Below, piece by piece: positions 17,931-27,296 of a stretch of DNA of 64,000 nucleotides. The translations under genes were made by a program, and so were the position numbers. Origin of the DNA: UBA8079 sp049601915 (GTDB lineage Bacteria; Pseudomonadota; Alphaproteobacteria; UBA6615); contig JBMYRB010000007.1 of assembly GCA_049601915.1 (NCBI GenBank), positions 18,499 through 82,498 of the forward strand, written 5' to 3'. The notes under the pieces were generated by a model. The model was given only the letters and a program-made list of their open reading frames with translations, searched no databases and was not told where the DNA came from. How positions within the stretch are numbered: the stretch's first letter is position 1; every line of letters begins with the position of its first letter.

Positions 17931-20345
17931 TCAGTAAATCCCGCGCCGCGAACCACCCGTACTCACATCACGCCCCAGTTCTTCGCCGACAATCGATCCG
18001 AACTCACGCGGCGCCGTGCCGGGCTTGAAGGCCTCAAGAATGGTCGCCCGTTCGCCGGGCATCGCCACAAGCCCGGTTTCGGGGTTTACACGCACGAGAC
18101 GGATGTCAGGCGGTACACGGAAGGGTATGACGGGCTTCCCGTCGAGCGCGCGCGCCATGAAATCCTTGAAAATCGGCGCGGGCACGGAAGATCCGGTCTC
18201 ACGACGCCCCAGCGTACGCGGCGTGTCGAATCCCACAAACACACCGACAGCCAGATCCGGCGAGAACCCGATGAACCAAGTATCCAGCGAATCATTCGAC
18301 GTGCCGGTCTTGCCTGCAAGCGGCAACTTCAACTGGCCGATCCGTCGGCCCGTTCCGCGGTCCACAACCCCCTGAAGCATCGACACCATCTGGTACGCCG
18401 TACCCGGCTTTATCAATCGCTCTCTGGGATCGGGCAGGCTCGGCGGCGGCTGATCGGCCCACGCTGCCGCGTTGCATCCCACGCAAGCGCGCGCATCATG
18501 ACGGAACTTCGTCAGGCCGTTCCGATCCTGTATCCGGTCGATCAGGGTCGGGGTGATTTGTTTCCCGCCGTTCACGACCGTCGCATAAGCCGCCACCAGA
18601 CGCATCAGCGTCGTCTCCCCGGCCCCGATCGACATACTGAGCTGTCGTGGCAGGTGATCGACAACCTTCAGCCGCTCGGCATAGGTCGCCACCTGCTCCA
18701 TACCGATCGTCTGCGCCAATCGCACGGTCATGAGGTTACGAGACTTCTCGATGCCCAAGCGCATCGGACTCGGCCCGTAAAACTTGTTCGTATAGTTGGC
18801 GGGCTTCCACTTGCCCTGCCCGGCACCCTGATCGATCACAAAGGGCGCATCGAGGATACGGGTCGAGGGGGTAAAGCCATTGTCGAGCGCGGCCATGTAG
18901 ACCACCGGCTTGAACGCCGAGCCCGGCTGGCGCCAAGCCTGGGTCGCCCGGTTAAACTCGCTCGCCCGAAAATCCAGACCGCCGGTCAAGGCGAGGACGC
19001 GGCCGGTATGGGGGTCCAGCGCCACGATAGCGCCATTGATTTCGGGGATCTGTTCCAGCCGGTATGTCCCCGCCGGATATGGTTTGTCTTCTAAATCCGT
19101 CTCAACAACGGAGACCAGCACCACATCGCCCGCTGCCAACACCTGATCGGCTACTTTGATCGACGCGCCGCGTTTCTGGTCCGGCAGCCACGCACGCGCC
19201 CAGCGCAACTCCGAGAGCGGTATCGTTCCGCGCGTGCCGTCGACGAACCCGATCGAGGCTTCGGCGGCATTGATCGTAACGACGGCGGCGAGCTGCCAGT
19301 CCCCCGATCCGGGCGGATGTTTGATTGCCGGCAACGCGGTCTGCCAGGCAGCCGGATCCTTCAGCTGGGCAATAGGACCACGCCAACCATGGCGGCGGTC
19401 ATAGGCGACCAAACCGTCACGCAATGATAGTTGAGCAATACGCTGCAGGTGCGGATCCAGTGTGGTTCGCACCGAAAGCCCACCCTCATACAGCGCGCTA
19501 TCTCCGAACCTGTCGACCAGTTCACGCCGAACTTCCTCGGCAAAATACGGCGCCTCGACGAAGGCCGCCTCATCGTCCCGGACAACCTCGATCGGGCGCT
19601 GGCGAAGTTCTTCCGCCTCTAATGGCGAAATCGCACCGTCCTCCGCCATGCGACCCAGCACGTAATTGCGCCGCGCCACCGCCGCGGCATTCCTGCGCAG
19701 CGGGTTGTAGTTGTTCGGCGCCTTCGGTAACGCTGCCAGGAAGGCCGCCTCATCTACTGTCAGCTGCTCGAGCGGTTTTCCGAAATAATTGAGCGCAGCC
19801 GAAGCCACCCCATAGGCCCCGAAGCCCAGATAAATCTCGTTCAGATACAGTTCGAGGATCTCTTCCTTCGAGAAGGCGCGTTCCATTCGAAAGGAGAGGA
19901 TCGCCTCACGGATTTTACGGTCGAGCGAGACTTCCTTGGTGAGCAGGAAATTCTGCGCCACCTGCTGCGTGATCGTCGAAGCCCCTTCGGGGCGACGACC
20001 GGAGCCGAGATTGCGAACATTCGATACGACAGCCCGCATCACGCCGGTCACGTCAACGCCGGGATGCTTGTAGAAATTCTTGTCTTCGGCGGAAAGGAAC
20101 GCCTCCTTGACCAACGTCGGCATCGACGACACCGGAACGAAAACACGCCGTTGCACGGCGTATTCGGCTAACAGGCTCCCGTCGCCGGCATGCACCCGCG
20201 TGGTCACTGGCGGCTGGTAATCGGCCAACTGGGTATAGTCCGGCAAATCCCGACCATATTCCCAGAACACCCACAGCAAGCCGCCAACCACCAGCAGTGC
20301 ACCGACAACGGCCAATCCCGCGAGATATCCCAACCAACGAAACAT
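17931..20345 (-). CDS. mrcA: Penicillin-binding protein 1A (bifunctional transglycosylase/transpeptidase)
   Basis: A class A PBP that polymerises and crosslinks peptidoglycan. The 804-residue protein has an N-terminal membrane anchor (residues about 5-28). Its glycosyltransferase domain has catalytic E87 in SAEDKNFYKHPG, then GASTITQQVAQN and YLNEIYLGFGAYGVASAALN. Its transpeptidase domain has S476 in GSAFKP (SxxK), SRN in EKSRNLMT and KTGTS near the C-terminus. Between them lies the OB-like insertion typical of PBP1A in Gram-negatives. It follows the amidase gene on the same strand after 101 bases and precedes prfB, an order seen in many alphaproteobacteria. Confidence 0.96.
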   Translation of the reverse strand: MFRWLGYLAGLAVVGALLVVGGLLWVFWEYGRDLPDYTQLADYQPPVTTRVHAGDGSLLAEYAVQRRVFVPVSSMPTLVKEAFLSAEDKNFYKHPGVDVTGVMRAVVSNVRNLGSGRRPEGASTITQQVAQNFLLTKEVSLDRKIREAILSFRMERAFSKEEILELYLNEIYLGFGAYGVASAALNYFGKPLEQLTVDEAAFLAALPKAPNNYNPLRRNAAAVARRNYVLGRMAEDGAISPLEAEELRQRPIEVVRDDEAAFVEAPYFAEEVRRELVDRFGDSALYEGGLSVRTTLDPHLQRIAQLSLRDGLVAYDRRHGWRGPIAQLKDPAAWQTALPAIKHPPGSGDWQLAAVVTINAAEASIGFVDGTRGTIPLSELRWARAWLPDQKRGASIKVADQVLAAGDVVLVSVVETDLEDKPYPAGTYRLEQIPEINGAIVALDPHTGRVLALTGGLDFRASEFNRATQAWRQPGSAFKPVVYMAALDNGFTPSTRILDAPFVIDQGAGQGKWKPANYTNKFYGPSPMRLGIEKSRNLMTVRLAQTIGMEQVATYAERLKVVDHLPRQLSMSIGAGETTLMRLVAAYATVVNGGKQITPTLIDRIQDRNGLTKFRHDARACVGCNAAAWADQPPPSLPDPRERLIKPGTAYQMVSMLQGVVDRGTGRRIGQLKLPLAGKTGTSNDSLDTWFIGFSPDLAVGVFVGFDTPRTLGRRETGSSVPAPIFKDFMARALDGKPVIPFRVPPDIRLVRVNPETGLVAMPGERATILEAFKPGTAPREFGSIVGEELGRDVSTGGSRRGIY

Positions 20346-20446
20346 TCAACATTCCATATTCAGTCGCGCTCGAGCATAGACGACCAAGACCGCTGGATAA
20401 GCATCAAAATGTGGGGCGATTATGGCGGTGTCGGGTTGCGAAGAGC

Positions 20447-21682
20447 CTAAAGCGCCGCGCTTTGAGTGGTTTTGAAGTAGACATCCACCGCCTCGACGAT
20501 GGCCGCAGATAGTTCCAGGCGGTGTTTTCGGGTGACGAGAAGGCGCTCTTCCTTCGGATTGGAGATATACCCAAGCTCGACGAGGACCGAGGGGACATCG
20601 GGCGCCTTCAACACCGCAAAGCCCGCTGAGCGCCACGGCCGGGTCAATAGGGAAGCGCTGGTCTTAACCTGCCCGACCAGAATATCGCGGGCGAACTTCA
20701 CCGAAAGCTCGTTCGTCTTGGCCTGCGCAAAGTCGATCAGGATGTTCTGAACATCGTCGCTGTAGTCGCCCAGATTTACGCCACCAATCACGTCCGACTT
20801 GTTCTCGAGCGCCGCCAGGGCCGCCGCCTCCTTGTCCGAAGCACGATCGGAGAGCGTGTAAACCGAAAAACCGCGGGTCGAGCGCTTCGGATGGGTATTC
20901 GCATGCATCGACAAGAACAGATCCGCGCCGGCCGCGCGTGAAATTCGGACCCTTTCGCGCAGGGGCAGGAAAACATCCCTGTTGCGGGTCATCACGACGT
21001 CGTACTTGCCGCTCGCCTTGAGCAGACGCGCAACCTCACGCGCATAGTCCAAGGCGATCTTTTTCTCGTAGACACCCGACACACCAATCGCCCCGGGATC
21101 GACACCACCATGACCGGCATCGACAACCACGACCGGCCTGGCATTCTGCCTCGGCAACACCGGAAGAGGCACCGCAGGCGCCGGTGCTGGTGTATCGGTC
21201 GCGCTTGGACGCATCGATGCGATGAAATCTGCCCGCGTCGTGGGTGCAATATCGAGCACCAGGCGCCAGGGTTTGTTACCGTCGGGCTTCAGGATGAATT
21301 GTTTTGTGACTTTTGATGGGGATGCGAGACCCAGAACAAAACGACTTGTTCCTGGACGGAAAAGGCCGTAGCGGAGTTTCGAAATCAAACCCGCACCATC
21401 GCCGATGCGCTCCTCGGGCAAATCGAAATCAACCTCCGGAAGGTCGATCACCACCCGAAAGGGGTCCGGGAGACCGAATATCCTCGGTTCGACGCCATCA
21501 TTTAGCTCAACGACGAAACGCGTCGAGCCGGCGTGAACACCAATTCGAATGTCCTGAACCTTGAGATCCTGAGCCACCGCCATCTGAGGTACCGCGACCA
21601 TCGCAAACGTGATCGCCAGACCACCGATGATGGCCCGTAGAAGCTGTGCACAACTTGATAAGCTTCTCAGAATCAATGACAT
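20447..21682 (-). CDS. N-acetylmuramoyl-L-alanine amidase with AMIN domain (AmiC-like)
   Basis: A periplasmic zinc amidase that cuts the bond between MurNAc and the stem peptide, needed for daughter-cell separation. From the ATG at 21682 it has 411 residues: a signal peptide ending near MAVAQ (residue 38), an AMIN domain (about 40-150) for septal peptidoglycan targeting, a proline/alanine linker, and an Amidase_3 domain. Zinc ligands are H191 (DAGHGG), E206 (EKKIALD) and H260 (SMHAN); the catalytic E369 is in LVELGYISN. An in-frame TTG at 21727 would add 15 residues but spoil the signal peptide, so I reject it. It is divergent from rne. Confidence 0.94.
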   Translation of the reverse strand: MSLILRSLSSCAQLLRAIIGGLAITFAMVAVPQMAVAQDLKVQDIRIGVHAGSTRFVVELNDGVEPRIFGLPDPFRVVIDLPEVDFDLPEERIGDGAGLISKLRYGLFRPGTSRFVLGLASPSKVTKQFILKPDGNKPWRLVLDIAPTTRADFIASMRPSATDTPAPAPAVPLPVLPRQNARPVVVVDAGHGGVDPGAIGVSGVYEKKIALDYAREVARLLKASGKYDVVMTRNRDVFLPLRERVRISRAAGADLFLSMHANTHPKRSTRGFSVYTLSDRASDKEAAALAALENKSDVIGGVNLGDYSDDVQNILIDFAQAKTNELSVKFARDILVGQVKTSASLLTRPWRSAGFAVLKAPDVPSVLVELGYISNPKEERLLVTRKHRLELSAAIVEAVDVYFKTTQSAAL

Positions 21683-21835
21683 CGCCGACAGGTATATCGC
21701 CACCGGCGAATGCGCCGCAACACACAACCGCGAGACAAGACATCAATCAAATACATTGTGGATCGGACTCGCGGGGTCTATTGTGACTGTGCGGACACCC
21801 GCTACTCGCTAGACGCGCGCCGCGTTTCAAGGTCT

Positions 21836-21873
21836 GGGCAAGGCAAAAGAGCCAATCTTTTGCCCCATTGCCC
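21836..21873 (+). promoter_or_regulatory. Extended hairpin in rne upstream region
   Basis: The inner stem GGCAAAAGA (21842-21850) pairs perfectly with TCTTTTGCC (21856-21864) around the loop GCCAA. The outer stem GGGCAA (21836-21841) pairs with TTGCCC (21868-21873), with a three-base bulge CCA on the 3' side. With 15 base pairs it is the strongest fold I see here, about 220 bases before the rne start. It could be a stem recognised by RNase E for feedback. It could instead be a terminator-like element: the inner right arm has four T residues, but they are inside the stem. Confidence 0.55.
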
Positions 21874-21900
21874 GAACGGACCGAACTAGGTGCGCATCAG

Positions 21901-21920
21901 AGTTGCGGTTTTGTGCAACT
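21901..21920 (+). promoter_or_regulatory. Second small hairpin in rne upstream region
   Basis: AGTTGC (21901-21906) pairs with GCAACT (21915-21920) around the loop GGTTTTGT. It lies 27 bases after the larger hairpin. The U-rich single-stranded loop would be a plausible RNase E contact, but this is inference from sequence only. Confidence 0.35.
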
Positions 21921-22092
21921 TCGAGGCCGCCGCCCGGCAATTTCCGAGCGGGCCTTCGGATCAAAACCTACCGTCCTGGTGCGATTCCGCCCGTTCGACG
22001 GCTCAGGTTCCGAGGCAGGCCTCTGAAAATGTGGAACCCCTCTCGCTTTTGTCCGCAAAGCGCTGAGTTCAGGCTTCCGCAGGGACATAGCC

Positions 22093-24522
22093 ATGCCCAA
22101 GCGCATGTTGATTGACGCGACCCATCCGGAAGAAACCCGGGTGGTCGTCGCGGAAGGTAACGATCTCCTAGAATACGATTACGAAACCTCAACCAAACGT
22201 CAGATCAAGAGCAATATCTATCTGGCCAAGGTGACCCGCGTCGAGCCGTCGCTCCAGGCGGCCTTCGTTGATTTCGGAGGTGATCGCCACGGGTTTCTCG
22301 CCTTCAACGAAATCCATCCGGACTATTACCGCATCCCCATCGAGGATCGCGAAAAGCTGCTTGCTGAATCCGACGCCGAGAACGAGGAAGATGAAGAATC
22401 CGGCGAAAACGGCGAGAGCGAGGGCGAATCGGTAGAGGTTCTGGGGGACTCCCAGGACGAAGACATCCAAGAATTGAGCGACGCCCATCGACGGCGCCTG
22501 CGCAAGCTGACCCGTAGCTACAAGATCCAGGAAGTCATCAAGCGTCGCCAAATCCTCCTAGTACAGGTGGTCAAGGAAGAGCGCGGCAACAAGGGTGCGG
22601 CCCTCACCACTTACCTGTCCCTGCCCGGTCGATATTGCGTGCTGATGCCGAATACGTCACGCGGCGGCGGGATCAGCCGAAAAGTGACGGACGCTAAGCA
22701 TCGCAAGTCGATGAAGGCCATCCTTTCCGATCTCGAAGTCCCGGAAGGCATGGCCGTAATCATGCGCACCGCCGGCGTGGCGCGCACCAAGGCAGAAATC
22801 AAGCGTGACTATGAATATCTAAGGCGTCTGTGGGACGACATTCGCGAACTGACCCTCGATTCGACGGCCCCGGCCCTGATCTATGAGGAAGGCGACGTCA
22901 TCAAGCGCTCGCTGCGCGATTTGTATGACCGGGACATCGAAGAAGTCCTCGTCGAGGGCGAAGACGCCTACAAGGCGGCCAAGGCGCTGATGCGGACGAT
23001 GATTCCGTCCCACGCCAAACGCGTTCAGAAATACGAAGACACAGAAATAGCGCTTCTGAATCGCTACCAGATCGACCAACAGCTCGATGCCATTCACGAG
23101 CCGATCGTGCAGCTCAAATCCGGCGGTTACATTGTCATCAACCCGACCGAAGCGCTGGTGGCGATTGATGTGAACTCCGGACGTTCGACGCGCGAGCGCA
23201 ACGTCGAACAGACGGCCTACCGAACAAATCTTGAAGCGGCCGACGAAGTCGCCCGCCAGCTTCGCCTGCGCGATCTGGCCGGTCTCATCGTAATCGATTT
23301 CATCGATATGGATGTGTCGCGAAACAATCATGCCGTCGAACGGCGCATGAAGGAGGCCATGAAATCGGACCGGGCACGCATCCAGATCGGCCGGATTTCA
23401 GCGTTCGGGCTCCTGGAACTTTCGCGACAACGACTGCGCCCGAGCCTGCATGAAGCCCACACCCAGGCCTGCCCGGTATGCCAGGGTACAGGCCTTATGC
23501 GGTCGACGGAATCGACCAGTATGGCGATCCTGCGCGAGCTCGAAGAAGAAGGGCAGCGCAAACGCGCCAAGGTGGTGACGGTCACGACCCAGACCGATAT
23601 TGCCCTCTACCTTCTCAACCAGAAGCGCTCCTCGTTGCAGGACCTGGAGCAACGTTATGGGTTCAGCGTACAGGTCATGGCCGACGCCAGCCTCAACGCG
23701 GCCGACCATGAGATCGTTCACATCGGCCATGACGGTGTCGAGGGTGTCTCGACCAAGGAAGAAGCACAGCACGAGGAAAAAGCTCCCAAGCGCCGACGCA
23801 GCCGTGGCCGCCGCCGCTCCTCGTCAGAAGACAGTTCCGACAATGGCGAGGACGAGGCAAAAACGGAGGCCGCGGACGCGGACCAGCGCGAGCAGTCCGA
23901 CGATGAAGACGATGAAAACCGCAAGCGCGGTGGCCGACGCCGCGGACGGCGCGGCGGCCGACGGCGGCGCAAGGCCGACGGTGACGGCGAGAACGAGCAG
24001 GAAACGACGGAAGATGCCGAGGCATCACCTTCGTCCGACGACGAAAGCGAAACAAGCGCCGAGCAGAGTGACGAGGACGGTGAAGAGACCACAACGCGTC
24101 GTCGCCGTCGCCCCCGGCGCCGCGGACGCCGCGGCAGAGGCGCGTCCGAAGAGGCGTCGACGGACGAAAACGCGATCGAAGACGACACGTCAGAAGCCTC
24201 TGCGGAATCCGCAAATGGCGAAGACAACATGGCAGCGGCAGACGCTGACAGCGAGGATTCGGCACTCGACACCGAGATCGACATCCCGGAACCGTCCGCC
24301 GATCAGGACGATGGCGAGGCACCATCGGAACCCGATGAGAGCCCCGCGGATGACAATTCGGAAGCCGAGCCCGAGGTTGCTGCGGCCGATGCCGATGACG
24401 GCGACAAAGACGCGGACGAAGTCGATACGACCGAAGAGCCGGAAGATGAGTCGACCGACGAGCCCGCCGAGGACAACGACCGTCCGCGACGTTCTGGGTG
24501 GTGGAGCCGGGCGACGTCGTAG
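22093..24522 (+). CDS. rne: Ribonuclease E/G (RNase E)
   Basis: RNase E is the main endonuclease of mRNA decay and rRNA/tRNA processing and the scaffold of the degradosome. The 809-residue protein starts MPKRMLIDATHPEE. Its S1 domain is interrupted by an acidic insertion (about residues 94-130, rich in Glu, Asp and Gly), common in alphaproteobacteria. Then come the RNase H/DNase I-like core with AIDVNSGRST and DLAGLIVIDFIDM and the zinc-link CPVCQGTG (C460, C463), which joins dimers into a tetramer. The last 250 residues are low complexity, alternating arginine-rich blocks (GGRRRGRRGGRRRRK) and long acidic runs, probably the RNA- and partner-binding tail. An AGGGA ribosome-binding site precedes the ATG. 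Confidence 0.96.
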   Translation: MPKRMLIDATHPEETRVVVAEGNDLLEYDYETSTKRQIKSNIYLAKVTRVEPSLQAAFVDFGGDRHGFLAFNEIHPDYYRIPIEDREKLLAESDAENEEDEESGENGESEGESVEVLGDSQDEDIQELSDAHRRRLRKLTRSYKIQEVIKRRQILLVQVVKEERGNKGAALTTYLSLPGRYCVLMPNTSRGGGISRKVTDAKHRKSMKAILSDLEVPEGMAVIMRTAGVARTKAEIKRDYEYLRRLWDDIRELTLDSTAPALIYEEGDVIKRSLRDLYDRDIEEVLVEGEDAYKAAKALMRTMIPSHAKRVQKYEDTEIALLNRYQIDQQLDAIHEPIVQLKSGGYIVINPTEALVAIDVNSGRSTRERNVEQTAYRTNLEAADEVARQLRLRDLAGLIVIDFIDMDVSRNNHAVERRMKEAMKSDRARIQIGRISAFGLLELSRQRLRPSLHEAHTQACPVCQGTGLMRSTESTSMAILRELEEEGQRKRAKVVTVTTQTDIALYLLNQKRSSLQDLEQRYGFSVQVMADASLNAADHEIVHIGHDGVEGVSTKEEAQHEEKAPKRRRSRGRRRSSSEDSSDNGEDEAKTEAADADQREQSDDEDDENRKRGGRRRGRRGGRRRRKADGDGENEQETTEDAEASPSSDDESETSAEQSDEDGEETTTRRRRRPRRRGRRGRGASEEASTDENAIEDDTSEASAESANGEDNMAAADADSEDSALDTEIDIPEPSADQDDGEAPSEPDESPADDNSEAEPEVAAADADDGDKDADEVDTTEEPEDESTDEPAEDNDRPRRSGWWSRATS

Positions 24523-24549
24523 AACAGGGCTTTCGGTTTACAGAACTTT

Positions 24550-25698
24550 CTAGGCTCGCCAGGCGCGCAGCCGGTCAATCGCATTGCGCATATCGTCTTC
24601 GGTCCCCGCGAACGAAAACCTGACATAGGCATTGCCCAGGTAGGGATCGAAATCCAGTCCCGGGGTCGTCGCAACCCGCGCCTCCGTTAGCATGCGGCGG
24701 CAAAAATCGTTGCTGTCGTTGGTCAACTGCGAAACGTCGGCATATACGTAGAATGCACCGTCTGCCGGCGCGAGGCGATCGAAGCCGACCCCCGGCAAGT
24801 CGTTGAGTAGTATCTCGCGGTTACGCGCATACTTGGCGACATTCTCCTGCAATTCATCATGGCTGTCGAAGGCCGCAAGTGCTGCGTACTGGGACAATGT
24901 CGGCGGGGATATGAAGAGGTTCTGCGCCAGGCATTCAACAGACCGCATCATCGATTCCGGCACCACGAGCCAGCCGAGACGCCAACCGGTCATCGAGAAG
25001 TACTTCGAGAAACTGTTGATGACGATGGCCTCATCGTCATAAGCCAAGGCGGTCACGGATTCGCGGCCATAGGTAATGCCGTGATAAATCTCGTCGGAGA
25101 TGAACCGTATCGACTTTTGCCGAGCCAAATCGGTCAGGGCTCGCATCTCGTGATCGCCAATCATCGTGCCGGTCGGATTGGACGGGCTCGCGACGATCAA
25201 GCCGTCCAGTTCACCCGCGACATCACCCATCGTGCCCGGCGTCGGCTGGAACCGGTCTTCGATACTGGTTTCGACGACCACCGGCTCAACCCCAAGCGCC
25301 GACAGAATATTCCGGTAGGCCGGGTATCCCGGTGCCGCAAGCGCGACCCGGTCACCGACGTCAAATGCCGCGAGAAACGCGAGCAAGAAACCGCCCGATG
25401 AACCCGTTGTCACGACAATCCGCTCCGGTGCCACATCGACGCCGTACATGTTCTGGTAATGAGCGGCGATCCGTTCACGCAAGTCGGGGATACCCAATGC
25501 ATCGGTGTAGCCCAGTCTTTCGTCACGAACGGCGGCAATAGCCGCCTCACGCACCTTGGCGGGTGCCGACGTCCCTGGCTGGCCGACCTCCAGATGAACG
25601 ATATCTTCGCCCGCAGCCGCCAGCGCGTTGGCCTCGCGCATCACGTCCATCACGATGAACGGATCAATTCGTCCGCGCGTCGAAACTTTCAGTGTCAT
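24550..25698 (-). CDS. Class I/II pyridoxal-phosphate aminotransferase
   Basis: A fold-type I PLP aminotransferase of 382 residues, beginning MTLKVSTRGRIDPFIVMDVM at the ATG at 25698; a longer in-frame start upstream lacks homology. PLP contacts are N174 in SPSNPTG, D202 and Y205 in SDEIYHG, the Schiff-base lysine K232 in NSFSKYFSMTGWR, and an arginine in the late YVRFSFAG segment for the substrate carboxylate. Sequence style is that of aspartate/aromatic-type aminotransferases with broad substrates; I cannot name the substrate. It precedes nothing on its strand except the rne-convergent gap, and the GGT-like gene ends 8 bases upstream, so those two are probably co-transcribed. Confidence 0.9.
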   Translation of the reverse strand: MTLKVSTRGRIDPFIVMDVMREANALAAAGEDIVHLEVGQPGTSAPAKVREAAIAAVRDERLGYTDALGIPDLRERIAAHYQNMYGVDVAPERIVVTTGSSGGFLLAFLAAFDVGDRVALAAPGYPAYRNILSALGVEPVVVETSIEDRFQPTPGTMGDVAGELDGLIVASPSNPTGTMIGDHEMRALTDLARQKSIRFISDEIYHGITYGRESVTALAYDDEAIVINSFSKYFSMTGWRLGWLVVPESMMRSVECLAQNLFISPPTLSQYAALAAFDSHDELQENVAKYARNREILLNDLPGVGFDRLAPADGAFYVYADVSQLTNDSNDFCRRMLTEARVATTPGLDFDPYLGNAYVRFSFAGTEDDMRNAIDRLRAWRA

Positions 25699-25706
25699 TC
25701 GACAGG

Positions 25707-27254
25707 CTACTCTTCGGAACTGACAGCCAAACCGAAGGATCGTGGATCCTTGACGAACTGGCAAGTCTGCCCGCGCGGAAGCCCTTCCGGACAGAAGAAC
25801 CCGTTTACCCGACCGATGCTTTGCGTCTTCTCGACATTATGTCCGAGCCCCCGCAGCGCGGCGCGTTCCGGTTCCGGCATCGCGGATTCGACCACCGTGA
25901 CATCCGGATTTCCTGTATTGAATGCGCGCGGGAAGGCAACGGCGCTGACCATATTGTCGTCACCGGCGACGAGCGTATCCAGCGCGACGCGCGCCACCGC
26001 ACCCGGGGTCTCACCCGACCCCGCCGCAGCGAAAAACATGAAGCCGTTCAGCTCGTTCGCCATCAACGCGACCGTCGGCACGGCAGCGCGCCTCGAACCT
26101 AGCAGTTTTGCTAACAGAATGCCGGTCCCCGGCGCGATCACGCCCGATCCGAAGGGGCCGTTCATCGTGAAGGAGCAGGCGACCGTACGTCCCTGGTTGT
26201 CCACCGCAACGATGCTCGTACCACTCGACGCGGCGTCGGCACGCACGGCAATGCCGGGCTGCCGGACGGTATGGGATGTTTCCGACACACTGTCTCCAAG
26301 CGCGGCGACGGCCGCCGGCGATGTCGGATCGGCTGTTCCCGCCGCATCGGCTTGATAGGCCCGTGCACCTAGCTCGGCGATGAGGTGCGTGCGCGTGGTG
26401 ACGGCCGTATCCTCGTAGCGATCATCATCTATTGCTGCAGCCCAGATCCGGGCTGCGATCGGTCCACCGCCAACCGCACCAAACGAGATGGCGTTGTTGC
26501 CCTGTTCAAACCGGATCGGCTTCTGGAACTCCGGGCGATAGTTCCGCAGATCCTCCAACGTCATATGTCCGCCAGCCGCGCGAACGGATTCAACAAACGA
26601 ACGACCGAGTGGCCCGCCATAAAGTGTTCCCGCCCCTTGGGTGCGCAGGTTCGACATGACCGCGCCAAGTTCCAACTGCTGGAGCAGCCTTCCCTCGGCC
26701 ACGCCCCCGGTCGCGATACCGAATATAGAGCGGGCTTCCGGGTCGAATGTGACGAGCGGACGCGCAGCCTCGAAATCGCGCACAAAAGCGCGCGAGAGGG
26801 CATGGCCAGACCGCGCAAAATCCTCCGCAGGACGCAACATGTCAGACCAAGCGAGCCGTCCATAACGGGCATGGAGCAAGAACATGCCGCGCGCGTTACC
26901 GGGAATCGAGAATCGCGCCTCCGGATTGGCGGGACGCTTCGGCATAAACGAAATGGTCTCCGTGCGAAGCTGCAGCGAATCGTGAACCAGGCAGACTCCG
27001 CCACCGCCTATGCTCGCCGCGCCGGGCAATGTCACCGACATGGCAAAGTAGGCTGCAACCGCCGCATCCGCCGCCGTGCCACCGGCTGACAGCACTTCCC
27101 GGCCGATCAATGCGGCCCGCGGTTCGTCGGCGATCAACCCGCCAAAGAAGCCGTCGACGAAGCCTGCATCCCCCCGCTCCGGGCCGCCGCCACCGCACGC
27201 CGCCAGCGCGAACAGGCTTCCGAAAAGCACCCGTCGGCCTGATTGACGCCACAT
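25707..27254 (-). CDS. Gamma-glutamyltransferase-like lipoprotein, probably lacking the catalytic threonine
   Basis: A 515-residue protein from the ATG at 27254, with a lipoprotein signal (LFALAAC, lipidated C20). Its body follows the gamma-glutamyltranspeptidase fold: GGTAADAAVAAYFAMSV, SIGGGGVCLVHD, PGNARGMFLLHARYGRLAW, LEDLRNYRPEF and NGPFGSGVIAPGTGILL. Two active-site features are altered. The FRE-type arginine segment that binds the gamma-glutamyl carboxylate is replaced by ISFMPKRP (102-109). At the autoprocessing site, where true enzymes have TTHxSVVD, this protein reads SGTSIVAVD (344-352), so the first Thr, the nucleophile, aligns with Gly345. T346 is nearby and could take its place. 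It may be an inactive, membrane-tethered relative. The long frame upstream of 27254 is antisense to the M48 gene and is not real. Confidence 0.83.
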   Translation of the reverse strand: MWRQSGRRVLFGSLFALAACGGGGPERGDAGFVDGFFGGLIADEPRAALIGREVLSAGGTAADAAVAAYFAMSVTLPGAASIGGGGVCLVHDSLQLRTETISFMPKRPANPEARFSIPGNARGMFLLHARYGRLAWSDMLRPAEDFARSGHALSRAFVRDFEAARPLVTFDPEARSIFGIATGGVAEGRLLQQLELGAVMSNLRTQGAGTLYGGPLGRSFVESVRAAGGHMTLEDLRNYRPEFQKPIRFEQGNNAISFGAVGGGPIAARIWAAAIDDDRYEDTAVTTRTHLIAELGARAYQADAAGTADPTSPAAVAALGDSVSETSHTVRQPGIAVRADAASSGTSIVAVDNQGRTVACSFTMNGPFGSGVIAPGTGILLAKLLGSRRAAVPTVALMANELNGFMFFAAAGSGETPGAVARVALDTLVAGDDNMVSAVAFPRAFNTGNPDVTVVESAMPEPERAALRGLGHNVEKTQSIGRVNGFFCPEGLPRGQTCQFVKDPRSFGLAVSSEE

Positions 27255-27296
27255 TCTCGTGTACTTAGGTTGATTATCGTTCCTGGAGATAGACAC

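Larger units (their letters stand above)
21683..22092. promoter_or_regulatory. Divergent amidase/rne intergenic region; probable long rne leader
   Basis: These 410 bases hold no gene I can support; short open frames here have no family features. The region must contain the promoters of the amidase and rne. The half nearest rne (about 21830-22092) holds several inverted repeats, the strongest at 21836-21873 and 21901-21920, listed separately. A long structured leader in front of rne is known from E. coli, where RNase E cuts its own mRNA. Whether the same happens here is inference. Confidence 0.5.

Noticed and set aside
23750..24520. Repetitive DNA considered as a tandem repeat or CRISPR-like array
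   Set aside because: The repeats are codon-level Arg/Asp/Glu low complexity within RNase E, without constant repeat units or spacers.
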